A program made the position numbers and the translations under genes. From Hondaea fermentalgiana (taxonomy: Eukaryota; Sar; Bigyra; Thraustochytrida; Thraustochytriidae): DNA of 23,901 nt. The DNA is taken from contig NPFB01000145.1 of the NCBI GenBank assembly GCA_014084085.1, positions 1 through 23,901 of the forward strand, in the 5' to 3' direction. Below are positions 1-9,304 of the stretch, piece after piece (the stretch's first letter is position 1; each line of letters begins with the position of its first letter). Below the pieces are notes generated by a model. The model was not told where the DNA came from. It did not search any database and was given only the letters and a program-made list of their open reading frames with translations.

Positions 1-267
1 GAGGGCGCGGGGGCGGGCGCGAGGGCGAACGGACGGGCGGGCGCGCGCCGGGACTTGAGGTCCTGCTCCGCGGTGCAGAGGCAGGGGCGGGTCGGGCGAG
101 GGGTTTGTTTATGCCAGAAGCGGCGCCGATCTGCGGCTGGGCCGTCGGATGCGGGAAGGACGGGGAGGAGGGGGAGGAGGGAAGCACGACAGCGCTGCGA
201 TGCCTGGCTGGGCTGCCGTCGTGGGGCTCTCGCGCGCGCGGTCGCTCGCCCGCTCGCTCGCTCGGGT

Positions 268-290
268 GCCTTGCCTTGCCTTGCCTTGAG
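268..290. repeat. (TTGCC)n pentanucleotide tandem repeat
   Basis: Four consecutive TTGCC-type units are read directly in the sequence. A related pentamer, CGTGG, occurs upstream of the Imp3 gene. No function is assigned. Confidence 0.85.
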
Positions 291-337
291 CTACCTCGCC
301 TCGCGTCGCCTCGCGTTGGAATTTCAAATTCGGACTC

Positions 338-373
338 GAATTCGAATTTGAATTTGAATTTGAATTTGAATTT
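338..373. repeat. (GAATTY)6 hexanucleotide tandem repeat
   Basis: One GAATTC and five GAATTT units lie head to tail. The repeat sits in a longer AT-rich island (about 318-452) with runs of A and T, flanked by very GC-rich DNA. The abrupt composition change is directly visible. Its role (nucleosome-free promoter, replication start, or slippage product) is unknown. Confidence 0.9.
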
Positions 374-1613
374 CCAAAAAAATTTCAACCAAATTTTTTG
401 AATTTCGATTTCAAAAAAAAATTCAAACCCAACCACCCTTTTTTTTTTTTTTCCAACTGGCAGACCAAATTCCCTCTGCCGTGCCCTGCCCTCCCTCCCG
501 TGCCCGGTGAGCCTGGCTGGCCTGAGCAGCCTCGGCGCGGTCCGGAAGCTGCAGAGCAGCACCGGCCAAGCGAGGTCGCCGCGCCAGCCGCGAGGCGCCG
601 TCGCCCAGCGACCACTGGCTGGCTGGTGGCACGCGAGAGGCGAGGGAGGGCCTAGCAGTATCAATCGGCCGTCATCGCAGTCGCCCATTGGCCGCGTTCG
701 CCCAGCGCCGTCGCAGTCGCCGTCGCTGCGGGGCCCCGCAGAGGAAGGCCGGGGCCGGCGCGTGAAGTAGGCGCCGTGCAGTGGAACGATGCGCTTCTGT
801 CCCCTACGAGCGCGGTTTTGCCACCCGCGAAAAACAGGATCCGCGGCCAGTGCGGTCGAAGAGGGATCGACGCCCTTTGAAAAGGCAAGTATGGGAGGAC
901 CCTCACTGGCGTTAGAGGGGTGCCCGCGAGAGGGCGCGCCTCCGGAAGAACCCACGGAAACAATTCCTGGCTCCTCCGACCCCCACTGACGCCTGCCGCC
1001 CACTGCCACTGACCGCAAAACCGGCGGGAAAAAAGCTTTTGGGTGGCCGCGACCCTGCGTTGCGCGCGTTGCGGAGTCCTGAACATGGCGACGACTGGCG
1101 GCCGCCGCCGGGCCGCCGCAGATGCTAAAGTTTAGGTTGGGTAGTGTGTAGGACCCTGCCAACGGTCGCCGGCACGAACGGTCACAGCCGCTCGGCGTTG
1201 TAGATTGCCGAATATGTTAATGTATTCGCATCTAGGGTGGTGCGGAGGACCTCGTCTACGCGATCACGGAGCAGGAGGCGAAAGGACGTACACAATAGTT
1301 CCGGGGACACCTTCGGGGACAGGGGTGTGCGCGGCGACACCGACCAACGGACACTGCCCGGATTTGCACGCACGAGGACAATGAGCCGGGATGAGATCAA
1401 AAGAAAAGATTGAGAACGGCGCCACCGTTGACGATTGACAACGACAAGGAGAAGAAAAAGATAAAGAAGAACTGTTCCTTTCTTGCTGAGAGGCTGACTT
1501 CCTTTCTTCCGGAGTGTTGCTGACAGACTTCCTTGAGAAGGCAGGCAAAAGCAAGCCTGACTTGAGTGAAGAAAAGAGCAAAACATAGCATCAACCAGGC
1601 AGAGAAGGTCGAG

Positions 1614-2627
1614 ATGGGCCAACGTGAGGGCAAGTTCGCCGAGAGCGAGGATGGCGTGCCTCGTGTCATGAGGAAAAGATCAACATGGTCGAGTCTCGCG
1701 TCCGGAAAAGGGCGCTCTGCAAGGCGGAGAAGCGCCAGCAGTCGCGAGATGGATGATAACGCCGCCAAGCAGGATGAGTTCTCCTTTGAAAGCGACGAGG
1801 AAACCGACATGCATTCCGGATCAGGAAACCACGCAGAAGCGAGCCAGAATGAAGAAACCAAGGCCGACGCCATGGACGAAAAAGAGTTCATGCAGTCTGT
1901 TCGTAAGCATCTGCGCAGACTCATCGCCTATGCGCAGTCCGCAGACGTTTGCCTGCAGCAGGAAGCTGCTGAGCTTCTTGCCAACGAAGCCGTGCAACCT
2001 GCGCGTCAGCGACTTATTGTCCAGCACGGGGGCCTCGAGCTCCTCCTCCCCCTCACAGAAAGCACTGACAATGAAGTCCGCCGCCTCGCCGCGCATGCAC
2101 TGGCCAACCTTTCAGTTGACACCGAGAATCAAATCACTCTTGCGCGCGAGGGTGGCATCGAAATGGTGCTGTCCCTGCTGCGGAGTCGAGCGGAAACGAA
2201 CGCGACGTTGCGACAGGCCGCCAAGGCGCTGGCGAATCTTGCCGTGAACCCCGAAAACAAGACGCTTATCGCAGAAAAGGGCGGCATTCCGCCACTTGTT
2301 CGCGCGTTCCGTGAGAGCGAAGAGGCTGTCCAGGTGGAGGCCGCTGCCGCATTAGCAAACCTGGCCGTCGATGACAACAACGAGCGCGTTATTGGCGCTA
2401 CCAATATCTTCTCGAATCTCATTTCCGCTCTCTCCAGCCCCAACGATGACCTTGCGCAACAGGCAGGTCGAGCGCTGCGAAATCTCTCCGTTGATCCGGC
2501 CAATAAGGCGATCATGCGTGGTGCTGGCGCCGAGGACGCTCTGTTGGACGCCATTGACATCATTACCTGCGATGTTTTGCGTGCTCAATGCGAGCGTGTA
2601 CTCGCAAACTTGCAGCACCACAAGTAG
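1614..2627 (+). CDS. Armadillo-repeat protein, function unknown
   Basis: This 337-residue protein has a charged, Ser/Arg- and acid-rich N-terminal region (residues 1-90) followed by about six tandem armadillo repeats (about 97-337). The repeats recur as GG(I/L)xxLL, then ALANL(S/A)V, then (D/N)xxN; examples are HALANLSVDTEN near 161, KALANLAVNPEN near 204 and AALANLAVDDNN near 245. ARM repeats form a right-handed superhelix that binds peptides or partner proteins. The domain is clear but the partner is not predictable. I chose the ATG at 1614 (GAGATGG, G at -3 and +4); the frame opens upstream only through a GTG at 1566. A second in-frame Met is residue 19. It could be a scaffold or an ARM protein of the kinesin-associated or Vac8-like kind; nothing decides this. 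Confidence 0.85.
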   Translation: MGQREGKFAESEDGVPRVMRKRSTWSSLASGKGRSARRRSASSREMDDNAAKQDEFSFESDEETDMHSGSGNHAEASQNEETKADAMDEKEFMQSVRKHLRRLIAYAQSADVCLQQEAAELLANEAVQPARQRLIVQHGGLELLLPLTESTDNEVRRLAAHALANLSVDTENQITLAREGGIEMVLSLLRSRAETNATLRQAAKALANLAVNPENKTLIAEKGGIPPLVRAFRESEEAVQVEAAAALANLAVDDNNERVIGATNIFSNLISALSSPNDDLAQQAGRALRNLSVDPANKAIMRGAGAEDALLDAIDIITCDVLRAQCERVLANLQHHK

Positions 2628-2800
2628 AGCCTAAATAGAGCTAGCCTAGTGCGCGCATCCGTGTTATGAATTATTTTTTACAGGTATCGTTTGCAACTCG
2701 TTGTTTGTTTGCATTTTGCAAAGTCGTCGAGTTTCTGCGCATGGTCGAAGGATACGTACTGACTACAAAACAATGATTTCGTTCGCTTTGCCATGGCGTG

Positions 2801-2915
2801 TTGCTTAACCTGTGCTTTCGTCGTGGTTAAGTTAGTATCTACTTGTTTTGAGCTTGTCGCATGCCTTCGTCATCTTTTTGTCGTGACATTTGCTCAACCT
2901 ATGCTCTTGTCGTGG
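2801..2915. repeat. 26-bp imperfect direct repeat pair
   Basis: The copies at 2801-2826 and 2890-2915 match at 22 of 26 positions. They share the core TTGCTYAACCTRTGCT followed by GTCGTGG. All four differences are transitions. The spacing between copy starts is 89 bp, and the intervening DNA contains further weak GTCGTG/GCATGC echoes. Its origin is unclear. Confidence 0.7.
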
Positions 2916-3080
2916 ACAGCATGCATCGCACCACTTGCATCGTCTTTCTTTGGCAACACCCTTCACCTTTAGCAAGGGAATATTGGCTACATAGTTCCCT
3001 CCCCGCTCTGTCACAGCGCTGTACGCACGCTCGGTCTATGTTTTTTGGTCGCAGCTCGCAGTTCGGGCGTGTATGAGGCT

Positions 3081-3210
3081 GTGAGTAAAAGATACAAGCA
3101 GGACCTAACACAAAAAGCATCATCCATCACGAGCAAGTTCGAGTGAACTCGCTTTTCTTGCACGTGCCAACGCGCGCGCGCGCGCACAAATCTCTCTCGC
3201 GCGCTTGCAG
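3081..3210 (+). other. Candidate 5' UTR intron of the DENND4-like gene
   Basis: A strong donor (GTGAGTAAAA at 3081) and a pyrimidine-containing acceptor (TCTCTCTCGCGCGCTTGCAG ending at 3210) lie upstream of the ATG at 3325. A CTAAC branch-like motif is present near 3105 but is about 100 nt from the acceptor, farther than usual. Removal would not change the protein. This rests on splice-site consensus alone. Confidence 0.35.
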
Positions 3211-3324
3211 AGAAAGGGCAGAGGCCGGCGACGCGCGCCAGCGAGGCGAAGGCCCGGAACTGCTACGTCCGCGCGCGGCGACAAAGCAGCAGCAGCGCCC
3301 TGGCGTAGAGAACGAAGGGCCGCC

Positions 3325-6300
3325 ATGCAAGCGCGCCAGCGTCTCGCAGAGTATTTCCTCGTGAGCCGCGTCGCTCGCAAGCCCCCGACGCGCGGGCCGA
3401 GCGTGCACGACGAAAATGGCGGCGCTGGAGACCTCGACCCCTCGTACCTGGCCGCAAAGGAGAGACACGAGCGCCGCGCCGCAAGGAGGCGCGCCGACAC
3501 GAGCGGCAGCACGAGCAACTTGGTCTCACCCTCGACACCAGCCACCTCGGACAACGAGCACTTTGAGCATGTCCACGGACGCGATGCCGGGGCCAACAAC
3601 ACCGGTACAGACGCCGCCAAGGTCCCGCACAAACGAAGCCGCTCGCGTAGAGACCCGGCCAACCCCGAACTCTTTGCTGAGATGCGTCTCGAAGGAGATG
3701 ACGACCCAATCGTTGACATTTGCGTGATCTTCCCAAACCAGCGAGAAAAGATCCCCACGGGCTTTCGCTGCCTCGTGCGCACACCCTTAGGGTACCGTGG
3801 CGACTGTAATAGCGGCGTCGTTGGTAGCGAAGGCGTCTTCATCTGCGTTAAACATAGCAAAAGCCACAAACCAACCACCACAAAATCCCCCAAACTGCTC
3901 CCCATTGTCGATGTCAAGGTCGTCTTTCTCGACAAGGAAAGCGTTCCTGAGGGCTACGAACTAATCGACCGCTCCCGGTCCGGCGCCTTGCCCGCAAACC
4001 TCAACTATGGCTACTTGGGCCAGACCATTTTCCTCGCCATCAAACGCATGCCCGCTGAGCCCTCTGCAGATGAGCGATACCACTCTCTGCGGCCTCTCGT
4101 GGACATTTGCATTATCAACGCGTCCAAGCAGGAGAACCCCCCTCGCGGCTATGATGTCATTCTCAAGAGCACAAGTGAGGGCAACTGGACCGGAAACAAA
4201 ATGTATCTATGTTTGCGAAGGGCGCGCCCTGTAGGCATGCTCGATCGCAGCTTTGGCGCCACCCTCGCGGAGCGCGTGCCACGCCACGACCGCCCAGGAT
4301 TACCCATTTCCGATGAAATGGCCTTGCTCACAGCTCCAGGCGGTCTCCGTTGTCTCCGTCGCGAGGAAACCAACGTTCCGATCCCCAAATTCTTCTCGTT
4401 TGTCATGACCAAGGAAGATGGCTCGCAAATCCATGCGAGCTGCCTTACCTTCTATGAAGTGCTGGACGACAGCACACTTGACGTTCTAGAGCGCAGCTAC
4501 GACGCCTACCTACAAATCATGAACAACTCGCCCTCGGACCCGATGGTGCACCGCCAGCTTCGTGCCTCTGCGGCAGCGAACCGATGCGAACTCGTGCGTA
4601 CTGACTCCCAGGGACGTCATCGCGGGTACACGACGGTGCGATTTTACGAGGATAGCGATCTTCAAGGTTCGACGCGATCGATCACTTCGGGCGAACACTC
4701 GCAAAAGGCTGCAGCGGCTGGGGCAACCACAACGACGACAGCAGCGGCGGCCGCTGCCACCAATAAGAAACACTCGCTGCGTCCCTTCAAGACGGGCGAG
4801 GGTGCTGCCCAGAAGATCTATTGCCCAACCGTGCTTTGCATTCTCTCGCATTTCCCCTTTTATCGCGAATTCAAGCAGTTTTTGATGCTCCTGTACCAAG
4901 TGAGCATCTCCTCGACGGTTATCCCCATCGAACGGTACGTGGCGCAGCTCATGTACGAGCTGCCGGTCCCGCGGCCGGGAACCTCTGGTTTTGTGCTGCA
5001 ATTTGGTGCTGCTCACCGTGGTATTCACTTTTCCATGCCTCCGGAAGGCGGTCTACCTATTGCTTCTGTAAACTACGAGACTGTCTTTCGCTGCCTCGGC
5101 CCCAAAGAATTCGTGCAGCTCTTTGCGCTCATTCTCCTGGAAAAGAAAATCATCCTGCATTCGAGGTATGTCTCGGTCCTCAACCAGGTCGCCGAGGCCA
5201 TGCGCTCGCTTATGTTTCCCCTGAACTGGCAGAACATTTACATCCCCGTCTGTCCCAACAATTTGGCCCATTTCCTCGCAGCACCGCGTCCTTTTGTTAT
5301 TGGCCTGCAAACGGACGCCTTTGCTCAGGTTCAACTTTCGGCGCCCGAGGCGGGCGAGGAGGGGTGGTGGGAAATTGCGCTCGATGAGGGCAAAATTCAC
5401 TACCTCGATGTGCTAGAGCGCGCCACGACGGTGCAGGTCGCCAGTCTGCTGCAGACGCCCCCAGGCGGTGACGCCATCAATCCTATTCGCGTTGTGCGAA
5501 GCAACGTACCGGCTCCCACGCTCCCGACGCCCGTGCTCAATGGAATGCTCAAGCGTCTACGAGCCAGTGTGCTGTCCCGCGCGCCCAGTCTCGAGGACGA
5601 GATTGGCAAGGGCGCTACGCGCGTGCTCGGTCAGCAGAACCCCGACAATGCCTACTCACTGACTCCGCTCGAGGCCCGTGGCGAAGAGGCATTACGCAGT
5701 CTGCAGTTTGCCGTGCGAGACGCCGCCGTTCATGCCATGATCGAACTCATTGGCACGTATCGGGACTTTTTGCTGCCTCCGCGTCTCGCGTCGCGCGGCC
5801 TCAGTCGTGCCGAGGTGCTGCCAACCAACTTGTCGGACATCTTCAACCTCGATGGCTTCTTGCGCAGCCTTCCCAAGGCCACACGTCCGTTCACGGAGCA
5901 GCTTACGAAAACGATGCACTTTACCAAGTTCGTCGATGAGCGCACCTTTTCCACAGACCTCAGCTATCGCTTTCTCTTCTTTGATACCATCATTGCACAC
6001 GCGCAGCGTGGTGCAGATGCGCTCTCCTCCTTTCGCCGCCCTTCTGGCCCTGTAATTGCGCGAACCACGTCCTCCTCGACGAACGATGCCGGCCTCGCCA
6101 AGTCTAGCGCTGGCATGTCAGCTTTTGCCTCGTTCCCAGGCAACCCGGCAAACAGATCAGGCACGAACTCACCGGCATCGCCTTCCTCCGCAAGGGGTGC
6201 ACGCGACACGAGGCAGAGCGCCGACGACGATCTCTTGATTCTTCGTGTGCTCGAAGAAACGACAGGACGTCCTGTTTCCGCATTTGACGAAGATGCCAAA

Positions 6301-9006
6301 GTCATGGACGGCGGCGGCGGTGAGGAGGACTTCAGCGCGCTTTGCGAGGAGCAGAGTCGCAACTTTAAATTGAACTACCACAACTGGAACCAGGAAAACC
6401 CATGGAAGCCGCTCTACGTCTACGATCACTTTCCAAGCCAGTTCGAGGACGTTTTACTCATGGCGCATCTTTCTCTCAAGTCCTCGCGCGGAAGCGGCGG
6501 CAGCGAGCGTCGTCGGGGGTCTCAACGCTCTTCGCTCGCCCTCGCTGCAGCGCGCAACGCCGCACGGACCGCCAAGGTAAACTCTGTAGCGAATTCCGAC
6601 GCAACGCGCTCACGTGCGTTCTCGTCACCCCAAGGCCCTACGGGAACATTTGAGCTTGTTCGGAGTACTGTCCTTGACGGGGTCTCGCTGGGCTCGCGCC
6701 GTGGCCTCGATGAAAACATTTGGGACGCTGAGACTCCTCAGCCGACCGACCGGCACCATCCCGCCGATGGCAGCTTCACGCGTGATGCTCAAAAGCGTAG
6801 CAGTAGCAGCAGCGACGCAGACCCTAGGAAGAATGGCCCAGGCACTCGTCCACCCGCGGACGACGATGACGAGGGTAGTTTTGGGTCTGACGCGGACTCG
6901 GAGTCATCCGACGAACGTGCTCAGTCTTTGGGAGACGAAGACGAAGATGATGATGACATCGACGACATTGATGGACCCGGCGATCCGATCCTCCGTGCCG
7001 CCTCCGAGACCAATGCAAGTCGTGATGCTCGCGTTCTAGCCACCCAGCCGACACTCCGTAGCGACCGCATGCGGCGTCAATGCGACGAGTCCGCCTCGGG
7101 CCGCACGGTGCGCGCGGGTTGCCGTCTCAGCGAGGAGCTCAACCGATCGAATCTCGAGCAACAATTTGCTTTTTCGGAGCCAACCACAGGTATGCCTCGC
7201 GCACGCGCCTGCTATGTCGAGACCCTCGGTGCAATCATGGCCTTGGCGCCAGTTCTGCTAAGCTCGCGCTATGCGCGTCCTCGTTTCGCCATGTCTCTCA
7301 TCCTCGGCTCGCTCACGGCGCTTGGACGACGACACGGCCATGTGCTCGATGAGGCGGCCACGCGAGCGGTTCTTGCTGGTTGTGCCTTGAGCGGTCCAGT
7401 GTTTGCGCACGATGCAAACAATGCCTTCCACAGCCTCGTCGAGCACGGGTGCAGGCCGAACGCCGTAACGTACGGATACTTTACCATGGCACTTGCTCTG
7501 CGTGGCAAACAGCAGTCTCGCACGCGACGCAGCTCTACGATTTGGAAACGCCTCGTCAGTTTTCTTTGGGCGTATCTAGCCATCCTTCGGCCCAACACTT
7601 CATCACTCACAGCAAAGACTCTGCGGGGCCAGGACAGCCGCATGTCCAATTCCCAGAGTGAAGCAGACGTCGCGTCGAATCAACCCCCTGCTGTGAACTT
7701 TATTGCCCTTTGGACGGGCACGCGCTGCCCGAACTGCAAGGCGCGACTCCTCGATGAGCACATTATGCAGGGCTGGGAAGTAGACGTTGACCAGCTCGTG
7801 CAATCCTGCGCGTATTGCAACTTTGTGATTGTCCCACGCATCGAATATCGCGTGCTCAAGGTAACCGCGACAGAGATTGTTCAAAAGCATCACGGGCAGT
7901 GCGAGTACATGAGCCCCATCGTGTTACGCCGTCAAGCAGAGTACATGGTAGATGCGCTGGCCGAGCGACGCACTCTGGGACTCTCGCGAAGCGAGCTTCG
8001 ACGCACCAATCCTGCGCTCTACTACAACATTTTGTGGTATGCCAAGCGCGTCAACGCGCCCGTGCTGTTTTCGGACGAACAGTACGATGCAACCATGTGG
8101 AAGGTCTTATCGAGCCAGGTTCGCACAGTCGTCTCGTGCACCTGGCAAAGATTTCCCGTGCGGGATGCGCGTCTCGTTCGTCGTCTCATTGCAGCGGCTG
8201 GGGGTTCATGGGTGCTGCCTCCGTATTTCCAGTCCAGCCGTCGCAACGATCCATTTGCACCTCCATGCGCGGACTCGGACGTGGTGCAAGGCAGAGGAGT
8301 CTCGCGGAGGGGCAGCATGCTCTTTGAGCGCGGCGTGCTTAGCACCCACATGAGTGCATCGACAATCTCAGACGCTGGTGGTCCCAACACGAGCGGAGCT
8401 GGGAATCCGCGACGTTTGCAGACCTTTGCCGCGTCGAGTGTAGCTGATCAAGTGAATCCCAACGTATACATGGTGAAACACCTTGCCGCTGCGGAGCCCA
8501 TCACTGGGAACTCGCTTTGGGGTAATCGTGCCATGGCAGAAAAGTTGCGGGACCCAGAAATTCAGGCGACGCCTCCGGCCGAGACCTTTTACGTGACCTC
8601 GGAGAGTACACCTTTTAGCGTGGTGCGCAAAATGTTGGTGTACCTTGATAATTGGGAGTTGCTACGTGCCGTACGGCTGTATTTGTCCGCGCGCATGGCG
8701 TCGCGTGGGGAGCGCGAGGGTGACGGCTACGTGGACAAGGATGGCGTCGTCTGTCGGGTTGGCTGGGAGCTCTTTGCCAACTCCGTGTACATTGAACTTG
8801 CAGCCCTTTCGCGCATGGGCCAGCGCCAGCGCGTGAACAGGGCTGCTGCGGACGCAGAGCTCGAATTGGAGCGAGCTCTGACCAAAGTCCTGCGCAATTT
8901 GGAACATGTTGATCCAACGCTAGCGAGTTTCGTTGATAAACGCGACTTCCCGCCGAACATGCGTGCGTTGGCCTTTCGCAATTTCTTTTCGCCCCTGTAT
9001 CCTTGA
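3325..9006 (+). CDS. DENND4/Crag-like DENN-domain Rab guanine-nucleotide exchange factor
   Basis: The 1893-residue protein has the layout of animal DENND4 (Crag). An MABP beta-prism of three repeats comes first (about 127-177, 193-241, 255-299; each starts like PIVDICVIF and has a P(R/T/E)GY/F turn). Then come uDENN (from about 350, VPIPKFFSFVMT), central DENN (about 497-670, CPTVLCILSHFPFY to FLAAPRPFVIGL) and dDENN (about 785-880). After a low-complexity acidic stretch (about 1178-1220) lie a single PPR-like motif (about 1373-1387, CRPNAVTYGYF), a CxxC...CxxC zinc-site candidate (C1468, C1471, C1495, C1498) with LLDEHIMQGW, and a DENND4-type C-terminal segment (YMSPIVLRR...ILWYAKR). DENND4 proteins activate Rab10-class GTPases in polarised secretion; the Rab here is unknown. 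The start at 3325 has a perfect GCCGCCATG context; the frame extends to 3205 only from a TTG. The gene ends convergent with the hydroxylase gene. Confidence 0.9.
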   Translation: MQARQRLAEYFLVSRVARKPPTRGPSVHDENGGAGDLDPSYLAAKERHERRAARRRADTSGSTSNLVSPSTPATSDNEHFEHVHGRDAGANNTGTDAAKVPHKRSRSRRDPANPELFAEMRLEGDDDPIVDICVIFPNQREKIPTGFRCLVRTPLGYRGDCNSGVVGSEGVFICVKHSKSHKPTTTKSPKLLPIVDVKVVFLDKESVPEGYELIDRSRSGALPANLNYGYLGQTIFLAIKRMPAEPSADERYHSLRPLVDICIINASKQENPPRGYDVILKSTSEGNWTGNKMYLCLRRARPVGMLDRSFGATLAERVPRHDRPGLPISDEMALLTAPGGLRCLRREETNVPIPKFFSFVMTKEDGSQIHASCLTFYEVLDDSTLDVLERSYDAYLQIMNNSPSDPMVHRQLRASAAANRCELVRTDSQGRHRGYTTVRFYEDSDLQGSTRSITSGEHSQKAAAAGATTTTTAAAAAATNKKHSLRPFKTGEGAAQKIYCPTVLCILSHFPFYREFKQFLMLLYQVSISSTVIPIERYVAQLMYELPVPRPGTSGFVLQFGAAHRGIHFSMPPEGGLPIASVNYETVFRCLGPKEFVQLFALILLEKKIILHSRYVSVLNQVAEAMRSLMFPLNWQNIYIPVCPNNLAHFLAAPRPFVIGLQTDAFAQVQLSAPEAGEEGWWEIALDEGKIHYLDVLERATTVQVASLLQTPPGGDAINPIRVVRSNVPAPTLPTPVLNGMLKRLRASVLSRAPSLEDEIGKGATRVLGQQNPDNAYSLTPLEARGEEALRSLQFAVRDAAVHAMIELIGTYRDFLLPPRLASRGLSRAEVLPTNLSDIFNLDGFLRSLPKATRPFTEQLTKTMHFTKFVDERTFSTDLSYRFLFFDTIIAHAQRGADALSSFRRPSGPVIARTTSSSTNDAGLAKSSAGMSAFASFPGNPANRSGTNSPASPSSARGARDTRQSADDDLLILRVLEETTGRPVSAFDEDAKVMDGGGGEEDFSALCEEQSRNFKLNYHNWNQENPWKPLYVYDHFPSQFEDVLLMAHLSLKSSRGSGGSERRRGSQRSSLALAAARNAARTAKVNSVANSDATRSRAFSSPQGPTGTFELVRSTVLDGVSLGSRRGLDENIWDAETPQPTDRHHPADGSFTRDAQKRSSSSSDADPRKNGPGTRPPADDDDEGSFGSDADSESSDERAQSLGDEDEDDDDIDDIDGPGDPILRAASETNASRDARVLATQPTLRSDRMRRQCDESASGRTVRAGCRLSEELNRSNLEQQFAFSEPTTGMPRARACYVETLGAIMALAPVLLSSRYARPRFAMSLILGSLTALGRRHGHVLDEAATRAVLAGCALSGPVFAHDANNAFHSLVEHGCRPNAVTYGYFTMALALRGKQQSRTRRSSTIWKRLVSFLWAYLAILRPNTSSLTAKTLRGQDSRMSNSQSEADVASNQPPAVNFIALWTGTRCPNCKARLLDEHIMQGWEVDVDQLVQSCAYCNFVIVPRIEYRVLKVTATEIVQKHHGQCEYMSPIVLRRQAEYMVDALAERRTLGLSRSELRRTNPALYYNILWYAKRVNAPVLFSDEQYDATMWKVLSSQVRTVVSCTWQRFPVRDARLVRRLIAAAGGSWVLPPYFQSSRRNDPFAPPCADSDVVQGRGVSRRGSMLFERGVLSTHMSASTISDAGGPNTSGAGNPRRLQTFAASSVADQVNPNVYMVKHLAAAEPITGNSLWGNRAMAEKLRDPEIQATPPAETFYVTSESTPFSVVRKMLVYLDNWELLRAVRLYLSARMASRGEREGDGYVDKDGVVCRVGWELFANSVYIELAALSRMGQRQRVNRAAADAELELERALTKVLRNLEHVDPTLASFVDKRDFPPNMRALAFRNFFSPLYP

Positions 9007-9036
9007 AAGATGACAAGAGAAGAATAGAAAATTGAG

Positions 9037-9042
9037 AATAAA
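9037..9042 (+). terminator. AATAAA polyadenylation-signal candidate
   Basis: A canonical AATAAA lies 31 nt after the DENND4-like stop codon, in the 298-bp space before the convergent hydroxylase gene ends. Position and sequence fit a 3'-processing signal for the plus-strand gene, but the hexamer use of this organism is not established. Confidence 0.4.
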
Positions 9043-9284
9043 GGGAAATTGGAATGAGGACTTTCACACGCATTTATTCAGCAAGCAGTTGATGTCAATG
9101 GCTTGTGGCCATTTTCAAGTGGTGACCACGTTTAAAATAAGTAGTCGAGAGTCCTCCATCGATCTTCACTTCCATTCGTTGATCTCCGTCCAGCGACCTC
9201 TTTCTTCCCTCTCTTACAAAAGAACGACCGACAACTGTCTGCGCGTCCGATACAAACATTGACTCGTGTATAACAATAGTGACT

Positions 9285-9303
9285 CCCCCCCCCCCCTCCC
9301 CCC
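9285..9303 (-). repeat. Homopolymer G6-A-G12 tract right after the hydroxylase stop
   Basis: On the plus strand this is C12-T-C6. On the transcribed minus strand the order is stop codon TAA, one T, then GGGGGG, A and twelve G. It is the longest G homopolymer in the window. It could form a G-quadruplex in the 3' UTR or simply be slippage-prone. Its length is also liable to sequencing error. Confidence 0.85.
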
Positions 9304-9304
9304 A

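Larger units (their letters stand above)
1..1613. other. Gene-free GC-rich upstream region
   Basis: No ORF here looks like a conserved protein. Overlapping frames on both strands have low-complexity Arg/Ala/Pro-rich translations typical of GC-rich non-coding DNA. The stretch contains TTGCC pentamers (268-290), an AT-rich GAATTT island (318-452), a perfect 14-bp palindrome TGCGGGGCCCCGCA (727-740), and short ATG-started frames at 789 (66 codons) and 1085 (16 codons, good AACATGG context, no match recognised). The last few hundred bases must hold the promoter and leader of the armadillo gene. Two very short upstream frames begin near 1381 and 1392, and whether they are transcribed is unknown. 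Confidence 0.6.
2628..3324. other. Intergenic region between ARM and DENND4 genes
   Basis: This stretch holds the 3' end of the ARM transcript and the promoter and leader of the DENND4-like gene. I see no coding sequence. It contains a 26-bp imperfect direct repeat (2801-2826 and 2890-2915), a CG dinucleotide run (about 3171-3185), and a possible 5' UTR intron ending at the TTGCAG at 3205-3210. From 3211 to the DENND4 start there is no other ATG. Confidence 0.6.

Noticed and set aside
1085..1135. ATG in good context opening a 16-codon frame upstream of the ARM gene
   Set aside because: Too short to judge. No convincing donor site lets it join the ARM coding region in frame.
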